From contig DAOUCA010000175.1 in the NCBI GenBank assembly GCA_034432375.1, positions 62,001 through 126,000 on the forward strand: DNA of 64,000 bases, in the 5' to 3' direction. Of the stretch, positions 26,040 to 34,454 are shown piece by piece. This stretch comes from JAHBVH01 sp034432375. GTDB taxonomy: Bacteria > Chloroflexota > Anaerolineae > Caldilineales > Caldilineaceae. Below the pieces are notes generated by a model. That model was not told the origin of the DNA and did not search any database. It saw only the letters and a program-made list of their open reading frames with translations. The translations under genes and the position numbers were made by a program. The first letter of the stretch is position 1. Each line of letters starts with the position of its first letter.

Positions 26040-28328
26040 ATGTGGCGTCTTTTTCACAAACAAGCCATCGACCAACCTGTCGATGAACGCGCAGAAGCAG
26101 CTACGGTACGATGGCTTACAGTTGTTCTGCTGCTATTTATGGGTCTGATTGTGGCGAATAGCGCGGCTATCCTCGCCGGGTTGCTCGATCAGGAAAATAT
26201 GGTTTCGATCCTAAGCACCAATGGGGTGGCAATGCTGGCGATGATAAGTATCTGGCTGCTCATGCGCGCCGGCTATCTCAAGATCGCCAACTTTATCCTC
26301 CTGACGGTGCTCTATCTCTTAGTGACCTATCTCAATGCCGTCATCTTTCGGAGCATCCGTACGCCCAATGTGATGGCCTATTTTGCGCTGATTCCGCTCA
26401 CCGGTCTGCTTGCGGGGCGGCGGAATATGAATCGCGTTGCCACCCTTTGTATTGTCACCATCGTGGCTATTTTCTATAGCGAGTGGCAAGGGTGGTTGAT
26501 TCCAGCGACCCAATCACGCTCGCTCTTTGATGATCTGGCCGTACTTTTTTTGACCATTGGGATCAACACCATGTTGCTCAATGCCTCGATCCGACGTGTG
26601 GAGGAGAAGGCCGACATTATTCGGCAGACCGCGGCACTCTTGACCCAATCAAACCGAGAATTGAAGCAGAGCCAGGAACAGTTGCGCGTGGCACAGAGCG
26701 GCTTGGAACAGAAAGTTGCACAACGTACAGAGGAGTTGCGGCAGAATAACCAATCACTGGCCAAAGAGATTGAGCAGCGGCAACAGTTATTGGAAGCGTT
26801 GGCAAAATCCGAGGCCAATTGGCGCACATTGGCAGAGCAAGTTCCCGAGCTCATTGTGCGTATTGAGCGAGATCAGACGATCTCCTTTATCAATCGTCAG
26901 CGAGCCGGCTATGAGACCGCAACGTTGCACAATGCGCCCGTTCAGCTGATCCATCATCAATCCAAGTATAAAAAGATCCTCAGCCAAGCGATTGCGCAAG
27001 TATTCGAGACGGGCAAGGTTTTCACCTATGAAGAGATCGAAGAGATTCACGGTGAGCAGTATTGGCATATTAATCGTGTCAGTGCAATTACGGAAGGAAA
27101 GACTATTGCCGCCGCCATTCTGATCTCGACGGACATTTCCGAGCAAAAGCGGACAGAAGCGGCGATGTATCAGGCGCAAAAGATGGAGAGTTTAGGTGTT
27201 CTCGCCGGTGGGTTGGCCCATGATTTTAACAATCTGTTGACGGTCATTGTCATGCAGACCACATTGGCACTGAAACGGCTGGTGGACGATGAGGTTGTGC
27301 GCGCAAAGCTTGAGCGGGTGATCGATGCCGCGGGACGTGCCACCGATCTGACGAGGCAAATGCTGAACTATGCCGGACGCAACATGCCGGATCTACAACC
27401 ATTCGACCTGAACGAACTGATTAGAGGCAATGCACCCCTCTTTTCCTCGGCCATCCCCAAAAATATACAGCTCCACACGGCTCTTGCAGAATTATCTGTT
27501 TTCGTGGCGGGGGACAAGGGCCAAATGCAGCAGGTGCTCATGAATTTGATCCTCAACGCCGCCGATGCGATCAAACCAAACAACGGCGATATTCTGATCT
27601 CTACCCGCTTGCTACCGTACAATGCAGCCGGGATTACCACTGATAAGTGGCTTGGCGATGAATTGGAGTCCGGTGACTACATTTTATTGGAAGTGGAAGA
27701 TAGTGGCTGTGGAATGGACGCCACAACGTTGAGCAAAGTCTTTGACCCTTTCTTCACCACAAAGGTGACAGGGCGCGGCCTTGGGTTGGCCAGTGTCATT
27801 GGGATTATCCGGTCGCATAAAGGGGGGCTACAGGTAACGAGCACAGTGGGCAAGGGAACCAAATTCAGTATTCTTCTCCCTGTGGCAACGAGCGAAGGGC
27901 CACTGCTCCATGAAGAGCAGAGCGAGCTTGCCTTCGTCGGCTCGCGCGAGCTCACGCTGGTCATTGATGACGAGGAGCTGGTCCGTGAGGGGATTGCCGA
28001 TCTCTTAATCGATGCCAACTTGCGCGTGCTAACCGCGGCCAGTGGCGCAGAAGGGATTCAAAAATTTCGTCAACATGCGGACAACTTGAGCTTGGTCCTC
28101 TTGGATCTTGCGATGCCAGAGATGAATGGCGAAGCGGTCTTTCGCCAATTACAGCAGATCGATGCGCAGGTACCTGTGTTGGTGATGTCGGGCCATGGCA
28201 AGGATGAGATGCTAGAGCATATTCGCCACATCAAACATGTCCCATTTATCCACAAACCCCCAACCAGCAATTCGCTGCTGCGCACCGTGCAAGAAAATTT
28301 ACGCGTGGTCGAGCATATCGTTAGGTGA
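26040..28328 (+). CDS. Hybrid sensor histidine kinase with membrane domain, PAS and receiver
   Basis: 762 residues from the ATG at 26040; a longer frame starts at 25962, but the shorter start fits MWRLFHKQ followed by the first membrane helix. Order: about six membrane helices (35-185), a coiled coil (about 185-265), a PAS domain (about 270-380), HisKA with GGLAHDFNNLL (phospho-histidine near 402), HATPase with DSGCGMD and GRGLGLASV, and a C-terminal receiver with LLDLAMPEMNG (phospho-aspartate) and IHKPP. Such kinases pass phosphate from histidine to their own receiver and then usually to a partner. No partner regulator is adjacent. The signal is unknown. Confidence 0.9.
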   Translation: MWRLFHKQAIDQPVDERAEAATVRWLTVVLLLFMGLIVANSAAILAGLLDQENMVSILSTNGVAMLAMISIWLLMRAGYLKIANFILLTVLYLLVTYLNAVIFRSIRTPNVMAYFALIPLTGLLAGRRNMNRVATLCIVTIVAIFYSEWQGWLIPATQSRSLFDDLAVLFLTIGINTMLLNASIRRVEEKADIIRQTAALLTQSNRELKQSQEQLRVAQSGLEQKVAQRTEELRQNNQSLAKEIEQRQQLLEALAKSEANWRTLAEQVPELIVRIERDQTISFINRQRAGYETATLHNAPVQLIHHQSKYKKILSQAIAQVFETGKVFTYEEIEEIHGEQYWHINRVSAITEGKTIAAAILISTDISEQKRTEAAMYQAQKMESLGVLAGGLAHDFNNLLTVIVMQTTLALKRLVDDEVVRAKLERVIDAAGRATDLTRQMLNYAGRNMPDLQPFDLNELIRGNAPLFSSAIPKNIQLHTALAELSVFVAGDKGQMQQVLMNLILNAADAIKPNNGDILISTRLLPYNAAGITTDKWLGDELESGDYILLEVEDSGCGMDATTLSKVFDPFFTTKVTGRGLGLASVIGIIRSHKGGLQVTSTVGKGTKFSILLPVATSEGPLLHEEQSELAFVGSRELTLVIDDEELVREGIADLLIDANLRVLTAASGAEGIQKFRQHADNLSLVLLDLAMPEMNGEAVFRQLQQIDAQVPVLVMSGHGKDEMLEHIRHIKHVPFIHKPPTSNSLLRTVQENLRVVEHIVR

Positions 28329-28433
28329 CGCTACGTTTGCGAATGATAAATGGAGAATGGTAAATGGTGAATGGTTCGTCCGCAAACGTTGACTCTTTGA
28401 TTAAGCTTTTCCGATAGGTAATAGAGTAATCAT

Positions 28434-28490
28434 TTAAAAGTCATACCTTTCGGGATTGCTTTTACACGAGAGAAGCTGTATGACTTTTAA
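28434..28490. repeat. 13-bp inverted repeat between convergent genes
   Basis: TTAAAAGTCATAC (28434-28446) and GTATGACTTTTAA (28478-28490) pair perfectly. A second pair, ACGTTTGCG/CGCAAACGT, lies just upstream between 28330 and 28390. The location between two 3' ends suggests a bidirectional terminator or a small palindromic element. Confidence 0.6.
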
Positions 28491-28499
28491 GGATTTTAT

Positions 28500-29408
28500 C
28501 TATAAGTTCGTAGAGCAGTCGCCTTCCGGCCCGTTGTCGGACCAAGCGACAGACGAAGTGGGCGCGGGATACCAGAAGGGACCGAGGCGCATGCCCAATC
28601 CCAGGATCGGCCCTTCTTCCCAGGCCTCCCGGTCGGCGAGCGCTGCTTTAGCCCGCTCCAACTTATCCGCCTGCCAGGTGGGGCGCAGATAGGCATAATC
28701 ATAGAACATTGTGCGCAGCTGCTGCTCGTTCAACGTATAGCCGGGCTGCTGACTCCAATAACATTGGACTTGGTCGATCAGCAGCGGTGGGATGACCTCC
28801 GGCAGAATGGTCGGCTTGCCAAAGCCTAGATAGAAGGTCACCGGTGGAATCTCTTCGCCATAAAGGGCGTGGATCGCCTCGGCTCGGGTTTTCGCCCCTG
28901 TTTGCAAAGTCGCAGCCAAGATCTGTTGCCATTGACTTTCTGGATCGCGCACGATGTTCCAATAGAGGCACTTTTTGCTCTGCGCATTCGTAGAGCGCTG
29001 TAGAAGCTCGGTGGTGGGGAGGAGTGAGGGGAGATCCGCTGTACCCCAAAGCCGCACGCGCCAATCCGCACGCTTATAGTGGGTTAACGATTCCTCCCCC
29101 GCCACCATCCACTGAGCCATAGCGAGCAATTGATCTTGATATTGATTCACCTCGCGAAAATTATCGGGCGTCAACAGCGTTACAATAATATTCTGGACGC
29201 CATGCTGGAAGAGTAATGCCAGACGGCTAAAGATCGCCTGTTGCGCCCAGTGCGTAAACTCTTTACTCCATGGCGCTATGCCTTCAAAGGCCGCACGCCG
29301 CCGGGTGCCGCCGGCGGCATAGACGAGGGTTGTCGGTGCAACTTTAGCGACTTCGGCGCTGGGCGCGGCAAGGAATTCTGCAAGCGTTGGTGTCTGCCCG
29401 TTACTCAT
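28500..29408 (-). CDS. Diterpene synthase/transferase of the Rv3378c type (cis-prenyltransferase fold)
   Basis: 302 residues, close to the 296 of Mycobacterium Rv3378c, and similar along most of its length: FLAAPSAEVAKV, VYAAGGTRRRAAF, LLFQHGVQNIIV, SLTHYKRADWRVRLWG, FYLGFGKPTILPEV and TMFYDYAYLRPTW. Rv3378c converts a class II cyclase product (a diterpene diphosphate) to a diterpene alcohol or adduct; the Herpetosiphon homologue makes kolavelool. The two arginines of GTRRR are kept, but the aspartate of FDGTRRW in Rv3378c is a glycine here. It overlaps the upstream cyclase gene by 4 nt (ATGA), so both enzymes are made together. The exact product cannot be read from sequence. Confidence 0.8.
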   Translation of the reverse strand: MSNGQTPTLAEFLAAPSAEVAKVAPTTLVYAAGGTRRRAAFEGIAPWSKEFTHWAQQAIFSRLALLFQHGVQNIIVTLLTPDNFREVNQYQDQLLAMAQWMVAGEESLTHYKRADWRVRLWGTADLPSLLPTTELLQRSTNAQSKKCLYWNIVRDPESQWQQILAATLQTGAKTRAEAIHALYGEEIPPVTFYLGFGKPTILPEVIPPLLIDQVQCYWSQQPGYTLNEQQLRTMFYDYAYLRPTWQADKLERAKAALADREAWEEGPILGLGMRLGPFWYPAPTSSVAWSDNGPEGDCSTNL

Positions 29409-30928
29409 GCGAAGGCACGCTCCGGCTGGCTAACCAACAGTGCGCTCCACTCATAAATCCGGTCTACCCGATAGGGCGAATAGAGCTCTTTGCCAACCCA
29501 GAGCTTTTCCTCAGGTCGGTTTGTGTCACGCAATGCACGTTGTAACCACTGATGACCACGCGCCATCGCCGCGTAGCCATCCAGGCTGAGCAGCTGACTT
29601 GATTGGATGAGCGCTAGCGCAATCAATGCGTAGCTTGTCTCCAAACGGCTCCCCCCTTGACTATTGCCCCAACTACCATTGGCGTTTTGATGGGTAGTCA
29701 ACGCTTGCAAAGCACGCTGCAATTCGCGACGATAGCCCAGGTGGTTTAGCACAATGATCACTTCCAAAGTGGTATAGAGCCAAGAGCTGTGGAATTTGTC
29801 GGCCAACCAACGGCCATCATCCTGCTGCCGGCTACAGAGAAACTCCTCTGTAGTTGGGCTAGATTCTTCTAGATGGATCAAGCCATACAACGCATGGGCA
29901 TTGACCAAGACAGAGGGGTTCAGTTCCTGGTGAAAGGTGCAAAAATGCTCTCCCACTTTGAATTGCAAAATTGCAGATGGATCTGCCGTACGTTTATAGG
30001 CCCCCAGCACACCAATCGCTAAACTGGTATCATCGACATCGGGCGTAAAATATTCACCAAAACTCACCCCATTGCCACGCTCCAGGACAGTACAGAGTTC
30101 ATCCAGCAGCGGTGCCATCAGGCTTTGCAAGGCAGAGACTTTTAGCAACGAAGTTACCAGCAAAACATAAGGTGCGTAGGAGAGTTCAAAGCCCGTAATG
30201 GGCCATACGTTGGGGACCACTCCTGGAATCCCGACCCCTGTTGCATTGGCAGCGTTCACTAGATAGTGCTGGGCCTCTGTTACGCTTGGCGCCAAATGGG
30301 CATGTTGTTCCGCTTGACAGAGCCAGGATGCTGTAGCGGCGGGGCTGTGGCCGATGCCACCGGAGCAATCTGGCTCAATCTGTAGCGCATCCCCCCAAAA
30401 TGCCTCCCAAGAATAGGTAGAAGGCGAACCGGGGCGGAAGCGTTTTCCTTGGATCAACTTTAACTTTTGCTCTTGGATCTGATAGATCCTACGATAGGAT
30501 CTTTTGTTGACTGCGTAGCCTTGGGCAAGCGCAACCTCGATTAGATAGGGTAAAATCATTTCGGTGGCAAGCGCCAGGGCATCGAGATTGACATCGATCC
30601 ACCGCGCTTCTTCTGCCGCAAGAAACGTCAACGCCCCATCGATGGCGCTCTGTACGCTTGGCTTTCGCCGATATTCGTGTAAGGCAATCAGCGCAGAAAA
30701 GGTCGGTACGGTTCTGGCGATTGGGACATTGGTATCACCCCAGCCGCCATCGGCTTGCTGTTGGGTCAGCAGCCAGTCGACCACAGCGGTTGGCTCGGTC
30801 TGCTGTGGATAGAGGCGCAAGAGTTGGGCGGTGTCGTACACCGAGGGGCTAATCCGCCCTCCGGCGGTGCCTAGGCTGGCAAAGAGGGTTCGCAATTCTT
30901 GGATAGGGTCGTGTATGGTTGGGTGCAT
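29405..30928 (-). CDS. Class II diterpene cyclase (DxDD motif)
   Basis: 507 residues from the ATG at 30928, chosen because AAAGGAGAC lies 7 nt upstream and a promoter lies at 30960-30988, inside the longer frame that begins at 31042. It is a prenyltransferase/squalene-cyclase-type alpha-barrel protein with QW-like repeats (QQADGGWGD, QDDGRWLAD, NANGSWGN) and the catalytic DVDD in FTPDVDDTS, the protonation motif of class II cyclases. Length matches Rv3377c (about 500). It should cyclise geranylgeranyl diphosphate to a bicyclic diterpene diphosphate, which the downstream enzyme then processes. First gene of a two-gene operon. Confidence 0.88.
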   Translation of the reverse strand: MHPTIHDPIQELRTLFASLGTAGGRISPSVYDTAQLLRLYPQQTEPTAVVDWLLTQQQADGGWGDTNVPIARTVPTFSALIALHEYRRKPSVQSAIDGALTFLAAEEARWIDVNLDALALATEMILPYLIEVALAQGYAVNKRSYRRIYQIQEQKLKLIQGKRFRPGSPSTYSWEAFWGDALQIEPDCSGGIGHSPAATASWLCQAEQHAHLAPSVTEAQHYLVNAANATGVGIPGVVPNVWPITGFELSYAPYVLLVTSLLKVSALQSLMAPLLDELCTVLERGNGVSFGEYFTPDVDDTSLAIGVLGAYKRTADPSAILQFKVGEHFCTFHQELNPSVLVNAHALYGLIHLEESSPTTEEFLCSRQQDDGRWLADKFHSSWLYTTLEVIIVLNHLGYRRELQRALQALTTHQNANGSWGNSQGGSRLETSYALIALALIQSSQLLSLDGYAAMARGHQWLQRALRDTNRPEEKLWVGKELYSPYRVDRIYEWSALLVSQPERAFA

Positions 30929-30959
30929 AATTGAAGTCTCCTTTATTTGAACTGCGTCC

Positions 30960-30988
30960 ATTATAGGGTGCGACAGTTCAACATGCAA
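30960..30988 (-). promoter_or_regulatory. Promoter of the diterpene operon
   Basis: Minus-strand TTGCAT (30988-30983), 17-nt spacer, perfect TATAAT (30965-30960). Start of transcription near 30953, leaving a 25-nt leader that carries the AAAGGAG ribosome-binding site before the ATG at 30928. Confidence 0.68.
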
Positions 30989-31214
30989 TGGCAACTTCAT
31001 CCACTCTCCACGCTTTTGCCAATCATCGCCTACGGTTGGCACGCATCGGCTGCGCTACTGCCCTCCCCTTACACTACGCCCACACCACAAGTTTCTGCTG
31101 AATCGTACAGCATAGATAGACGGAATCGAGACGGGACGAAAGGGTGGGAACAGGGTATAATGCATAACCAACACCAGTTGATTTCATGCAAAATACGCTA
31201 AAAAGTAACTATTG

Positions 31215-31324
31215 CGACAACGTTACATTTCAATCAATAGAGAGGATTTACAAGATGCACAAGATTCTTGTTCTGCTGTGAAAATCCTGTAAATTCTGTA
31301 ATCCTGTCTAATTTAACGTTGTCG
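31215..31324. repeat. Small element bounded by 11-bp inverted repeats
   Basis: CGACAACGTTA (31215-31225) and TAACGTTGTCG (31314-31324) bound about 110 bp of short, self-similar AT-rich words (aggatttacaaga, atcctgtaaat). Similar words recur around 56450-56550. Confidence 0.55.
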
Positions 31325-31332
31325 TACTATTC

Positions 31333-31391
31333 AGGCACCCCCTCCCAACCTTCTCCGCTGGCGGGGAGGGGCCGGGGTGGGGTGAATAGGT
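31333..31391. repeat. GC-rich inverted-repeat element, copy 1
   Basis: CACCCCCTCCCAACC facing GGGGAGGGGCCGGGGTGGGG, a family also found at 36448, 43162 and 58950. Lies immediately upstream of the 170-aa gene. Confidence 0.75.
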
Positions 31392-31412
31392 ACGCTAAAA
31401 AAAGGAGTTCAA

Positions 31413-31925
31413 ATGACAACTTCACCGATCATATTTCCCAATCAGCAGAGTATCACCCTCCCCTCAACCACTGTCGCGGCCATTGCCCAATCGAGCGCCA
31501 ATTATTCAGCCCCACTCTGGCCGCAACGTGCGGAGCGCGTTCTCAAGTTGGGTGCGCACCAATGGATCGACCCATCTACGCCCGCGGCGGCACGGCTGTG
31601 CTTAGACGCGCAGCCGTCGGGGATCGTGTGTACGGCATGGAAGCTCTTTACGCGCAGTTGGCAAGCCGCAGCAGAAGCATATTTTGAGGAACGGGAACGC
31701 TACCCAGATCATCCGCGCGAACGCGGCGCAGAGGTAATCCCACTAGTTGACGAAGATGTGAAGTTAGCCAAAGGGACGGAAGCGGCTGGGGAGCAGAGTT
31801 TAGCCCAGATTGGCTGGGTGCGGATTGAGCAGACCACGCCCATCAATGAACAGTTTGCGATCTTTGTGCAATTTACGCTGCTGGATCTCTTTGATGCGCG
31901 GCCGTTGCCCGATGAATATAGGTAG
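31413..31925 (+). CDS. Hypothetical protein, 170 residues
   Basis: Clear AAAGGAG 6 nt before the ATG supports translation. The protein begins MTTSPIIFPNQQSITLPS, has a central Trp/Tyr-rich helical part (CTAWKLFTRSWQAAAEAYFEE) and ends in a beta-rich segment (FAIFVQFTLLDLFDARPLPD). No signal peptide or membrane helix is evident. I do not recognise the family. It stands alone between the diterpene operon and the TauE gene, so context gives no function. Confidence 0.65.
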   Translation: MTTSPIIFPNQQSITLPSTTVAAIAQSSANYSAPLWPQRAERVLKLGAHQWIDPSTPAAARLCLDAQPSGIVCTAWKLFTRSWQAAAEAYFEERERYPDHPRERGAEVIPLVDEDVKLAKGTEAAGEQSLAQIGWVRIEQTTPINEQFAIFVQFTLLDLFDARPLPDEYR

Positions 31926-31993
31926 AATATAGGTAGTATCTGTTGACATTTGGGTTTTGCAGGTTTGCAGGTTTGCAGGGTTAAAACCCTGCG

Positions 31994-32057
31994 CTAACAG
32001 CGAGAAGCCGCCTCAGCCGCTAAATTCCTAGCCGCTGAGGCGGCTTCTCGCTGTTAG
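31994..32057. repeat. Perfect 23-bp palindrome between convergent genes
   Basis: Arms 31994-32016 and 32035-32057 are exact reverse complements (core AGAAGCCGCCTCAG) around an 18-nt loop. A smaller palindrome GCAGGGTT-AA-AACCCTGC lies directly upstream, preceded by three copies of an 8-bp word. Could act as a bidirectional terminator for the genes ending at 31925 and 32123. Confidence 0.75.
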
Positions 32058-32086
32058 ACGGCCAATTCTATTGGCCGTTCTATGAC

Positions 32087-32116
32087 CTCATCTCATCTCA
32101 TCTCATCTCATCTCAT
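32087..32116. repeat. CTCAT pentanucleotide tandem repeat
   Basis: Six perfect CTCAT units followed by a CTGAT variant, just past the stop codon of the TauE gene. Confidence 0.9.
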
Positions 32117-32122
32117 CTGATT

Positions 32123-32899
32123 TCAACGTACGAGATAGATCACCGCTACGACAACGGCGATCACGATGACAATGGTGCGCAGCATTACCGGCTTTACTTT
32201 CCCGGCCAAGCGCCCACCGAGCACGCCGCCGATCAGCGCACCGACCGCCATCACCGCGGCCACGGGCCAGACAACTTCGCCGGAAAAGAGAAAGAAGATG
32301 GCGGCGGCCACATTGACACTAAAGGAGATCGCCTGCTTGATCGCGTTGAGCTTGGTCAGAGATTCATCGATGACGAGCCCCAGCACCGCCAACACAATGA
32401 CGCTCAGCCCCGCGCCAAAGTAGCCCCCATAGATCGCCGCAACCCCCACCAGCGGCATCGCCCAACGGTCGGCACCACCGTGAGTGGCTGCTTCTGTACC
32501 GAGCGGAGGAGCATCCCGGTTGATCCACTTGCGCACGGGATCTTGCACGGCCAGCAAGCCAGCGGCCAGCAGAATCAGGTAGGGCACCAGTGCGCGGAAG
32601 AGGCGCTCTTCGGTGGCCAAAAGCAGAATCCCCCCGATGATGCCACCGATCGCAGCGACCGGCAGGAGCAGACGTAGGCGGTGCTCCTGCCCGCGCAGAT
32701 CGTTACGCTGCGCCCAGGTTGCCCCAAAATAGCCAAGACAGAGCGCCACGGTGTTGGTGACATTGGCTGCCACCGCCGGTATGCCAACTGCCACCAACAT
32801 GGGGAAGGTGATCAACGTACCACCACCAGCCAGGGCATTGACAGCCCCACCAGCCACGGCCGCCAGGGCGACGAGGAGTAATTGTAGAGGGTCAAGCAT
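32123..32899 (-). CDS. TauE/SafE family membrane permease
   Basis: 258 residues with about eight hydrophobic helices in two similar halves. The N-terminal AGGAVNALAGGGTLITFPML and the later IYGGYFGAGLSVIVLAVL are the two conserved repeats of the TauE/SafE (DUF81) family, which exports sulfite, sulfonates or related organic anions. Substrate cannot be read from sequence. Monocistronic, with AAGGAA upstream on the minus strand. Confidence 0.9.
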   Translation of the reverse strand: MLDPLQLLLVALAAVAGGAVNALAGGGTLITFPMLVAVGIPAVAANVTNTVALCLGYFGATWAQRNDLRGQEHRLRLLLPVAAIGGIIGGILLLATEERLFRALVPYLILLAAGLLAVQDPVRKWINRDAPPLGTEAATHGGADRWAMPLVGVAAIYGGYFGAGLSVIVLAVLGLVIDESLTKLNAIKQAISFSVNVAAAIFFLFSGEVVWPVAAVMAVGALIGGVLGGRLAGKVKPVMLRTIVIVIAVVVAVIYLVR

Positions 32900-33042
32900 G
32901 AGAGGTCTATTCCTTACTTACTGTTGATTGAAGTCTGGCGAATTTTGAATTTACAGGAGTAGTGTGCAGTCGTTGGTCATCGGTCGTCACCGGTCACTCG
33001 TCTGCTGGCGAAAAACGCCAAAGTCCAGTTGTTGCGTTTGGT

Positions 33043-33891
33043 TCAATCCATATGCGACCCACCGGCTACGGTGATCGAAAGCCCGGTTAGATAATCTGCC
33101 TCCGCCGAAGCAAGGAAGGCTGCCGTGCGCGCCACATCCTCGGCCTGCCCAATGCGCCCTAGGGGGGTCGATGCATTGGCCCGTTCGACCATCAACCGGT
33201 GCTGTTCGTCGGCGGTCACGCCCGGCGGCGCCAACGCCGCCGCCATATCGGCCACCCGCTCGGTTTCGATCAGGCCGGGGCAGATCGCGTTGACCGTGAT
33301 CTGATAGGGGGCCAACTCCTGTGCCAACGCCTGGGTCAAGCCACGCACGGCAAATTTAGAGGCGCAATAGGCAGCAAAGCGCGCCACCCCCCGCTTGCCA
33401 GAGACCGAGGACATGTTGATGATCCTGCCCCCCGCACCCCGCACAATCATCGCACGGGCCACGGCTTGGCAGCAGAGAAAGGTCCCCTTGGCATTGATCG
33501 CTTGGATGCGATCCCACACCTCTTCATCGAGTTCCACAACGGGCACCCGATCGCGGCCAGCGGGTGCCCCCGCATTATTGACCAGGATATCGATCTGGCC
33601 AAAATGGTCGAGCGTCTGCGCGACCATTGCCCGAACCTGGTCGCCTTGCGAGACATCGGCAACGATGCTTAACGACCGCCGACCCAACCCCTCGATTTCC
33701 CGCACCAGGTCGGGCAGACCCGCCCACGCGGGCTCATCACCGCTTTGTCGGTGGATAGCACGGCGGGGCGTGATATCATTGACTACCACATCTGCCCCTT
33801 CTTGGGCCAGGCGCACCGCAATCGCCCGCCCAATGCCGTTGCGCCCACCCGTTCCAGTGACCAGGGCGATTTTACCCTCAAGATTGTACAT
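33043..33891 (-). CDS. Short-chain dehydrogenase/reductase
   Basis: 282 residues from the ATG at 33891 (MYNLEGKIALVTG), the natural SDR start; the frame extends 22 codons further without support. Motifs: cofactor loop TGTGGRNGIG, NNAG at the fourth strand, catalytic Ser in NMSSVSG and YCASK with the Tyr/Lys pair. Classical SDR using NAD(P)H. The substrate is unknown; no pathway neighbours. Confidence 0.9.
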   Translation of the reverse strand: MYNLEGKIALVTGTGGRNGIGRAIAVRLAQEGADVVVNDITPRRAIHRQSGDEPAWAGLPDLVREIEGLGRRSLSIVADVSQGDQVRAMVAQTLDHFGQIDILVNNAGAPAGRDRVPVVELDEEVWDRIQAINAKGTFLCCQAVARAMIVRGAGGRIINMSSVSGKRGVARFAAYCASKFAVRGLTQALAQELAPYQITVNAICPGLIETERVADMAAALAPPGVTADEQHRLMVERANASTPLGRIGQAEDVARTAAFLASAEADYLTGLSITVAGGSHMD

Positions 33892-34106
33892 AGATCGATC
33901 CTTGCCTATTGCTCTGCATTCTTGTTGTGCGATCGAGGCGTCACTCACGGAAGCCAAAGGGAAATACGGTGAGACACCTTTTTGAGCTTTCTTTTCTCAG
34001 CGATTAATTAGCTGCGTCTCATTTTGGAGGGATTGGTCGAGTACGAAAAACCGATTTGTCTGTGTACCCCCGAAAATGTGGTACGCACTCGTACCCAATT
34101 AACCTC

Positions 34107-34135
34107 TTGACTTTGCAGTTGCGGCTGTGTATTAT
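34107..34135 (+). promoter_or_regulatory. Sigma70-type promoter of a putative small RNA
   Basis: TTGACT (34107-34112), 17-nt spacer, TATTAT (34130-34135). Start predicted near 34142. No ORF follows before the terminator at 34241. Confidence 0.62.
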
Positions 34136-34141
34136 AGATTT

Positions 34142-34271
34142 GATACCGATCCTACGCAACCTCTATCGATTCACCGGCAACGCCCCCCGCTTCTCCACAC
34201 CCATACAGACAAGCGACTTGCGATATAGATGCCTTTTTTCAGCCTGACCGCGCGTGCGGTCAGGCTTTTTT
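34142..34271 (+). ncRNA. Putative small RNA of about 130 nt
   Basis: Bounded by a good promoter and a perfect intrinsic terminator, with no start codon and reading frame between. The body is C-rich and probably unpaired in the middle (CGCCCCCCGCTTCTCC), the kind of patch that can pair with Shine-Dalgarno regions. It could instead be a terminated leader of the nucleotidyltransferase gene at 34455. I do not recognise a known RNA family. Confidence 0.45.
34241..34271 (+). terminator. Intrinsic terminator
   Basis: AGCCTGACCGC, loop GCGT, GCGGTCAGGCT, followed by a run of T. 11-bp perfect stem; orientation plus. Confidence 0.88.
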
Positions 34272-34293
34272 GTAGCAATTTCATCACTTACCA

Positions 34294-34429
34294 TAACGAT
34301 TCAGCCACCCAGATTTGATAAACCTGTTACTCCGCAAGAGTCTCTACGTACTCCAACCTTGAAGATTCTTACAGACTTGTCCTCGTAAGGAATGACAGGC
34401 AGCACATAGAAAGACGGCTGAATCGTTAC
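34294..34429. repeat. MITE-like element with 13-bp terminal inverted repeats
   Basis: TAACGATTCAGCC (34294-34306) and GGCTGAATCGTTA (34417-34429) enclose a 136-bp unit with no ORF. The AACGATTCA end resembles the ends of the GC-rich element at 58950-59186. It lies just before the ribosome-binding site of the following gene. Confidence 0.65.
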
Positions 34430-34454
34430 CATTGACCAAGAAAGGGAAGTACAA

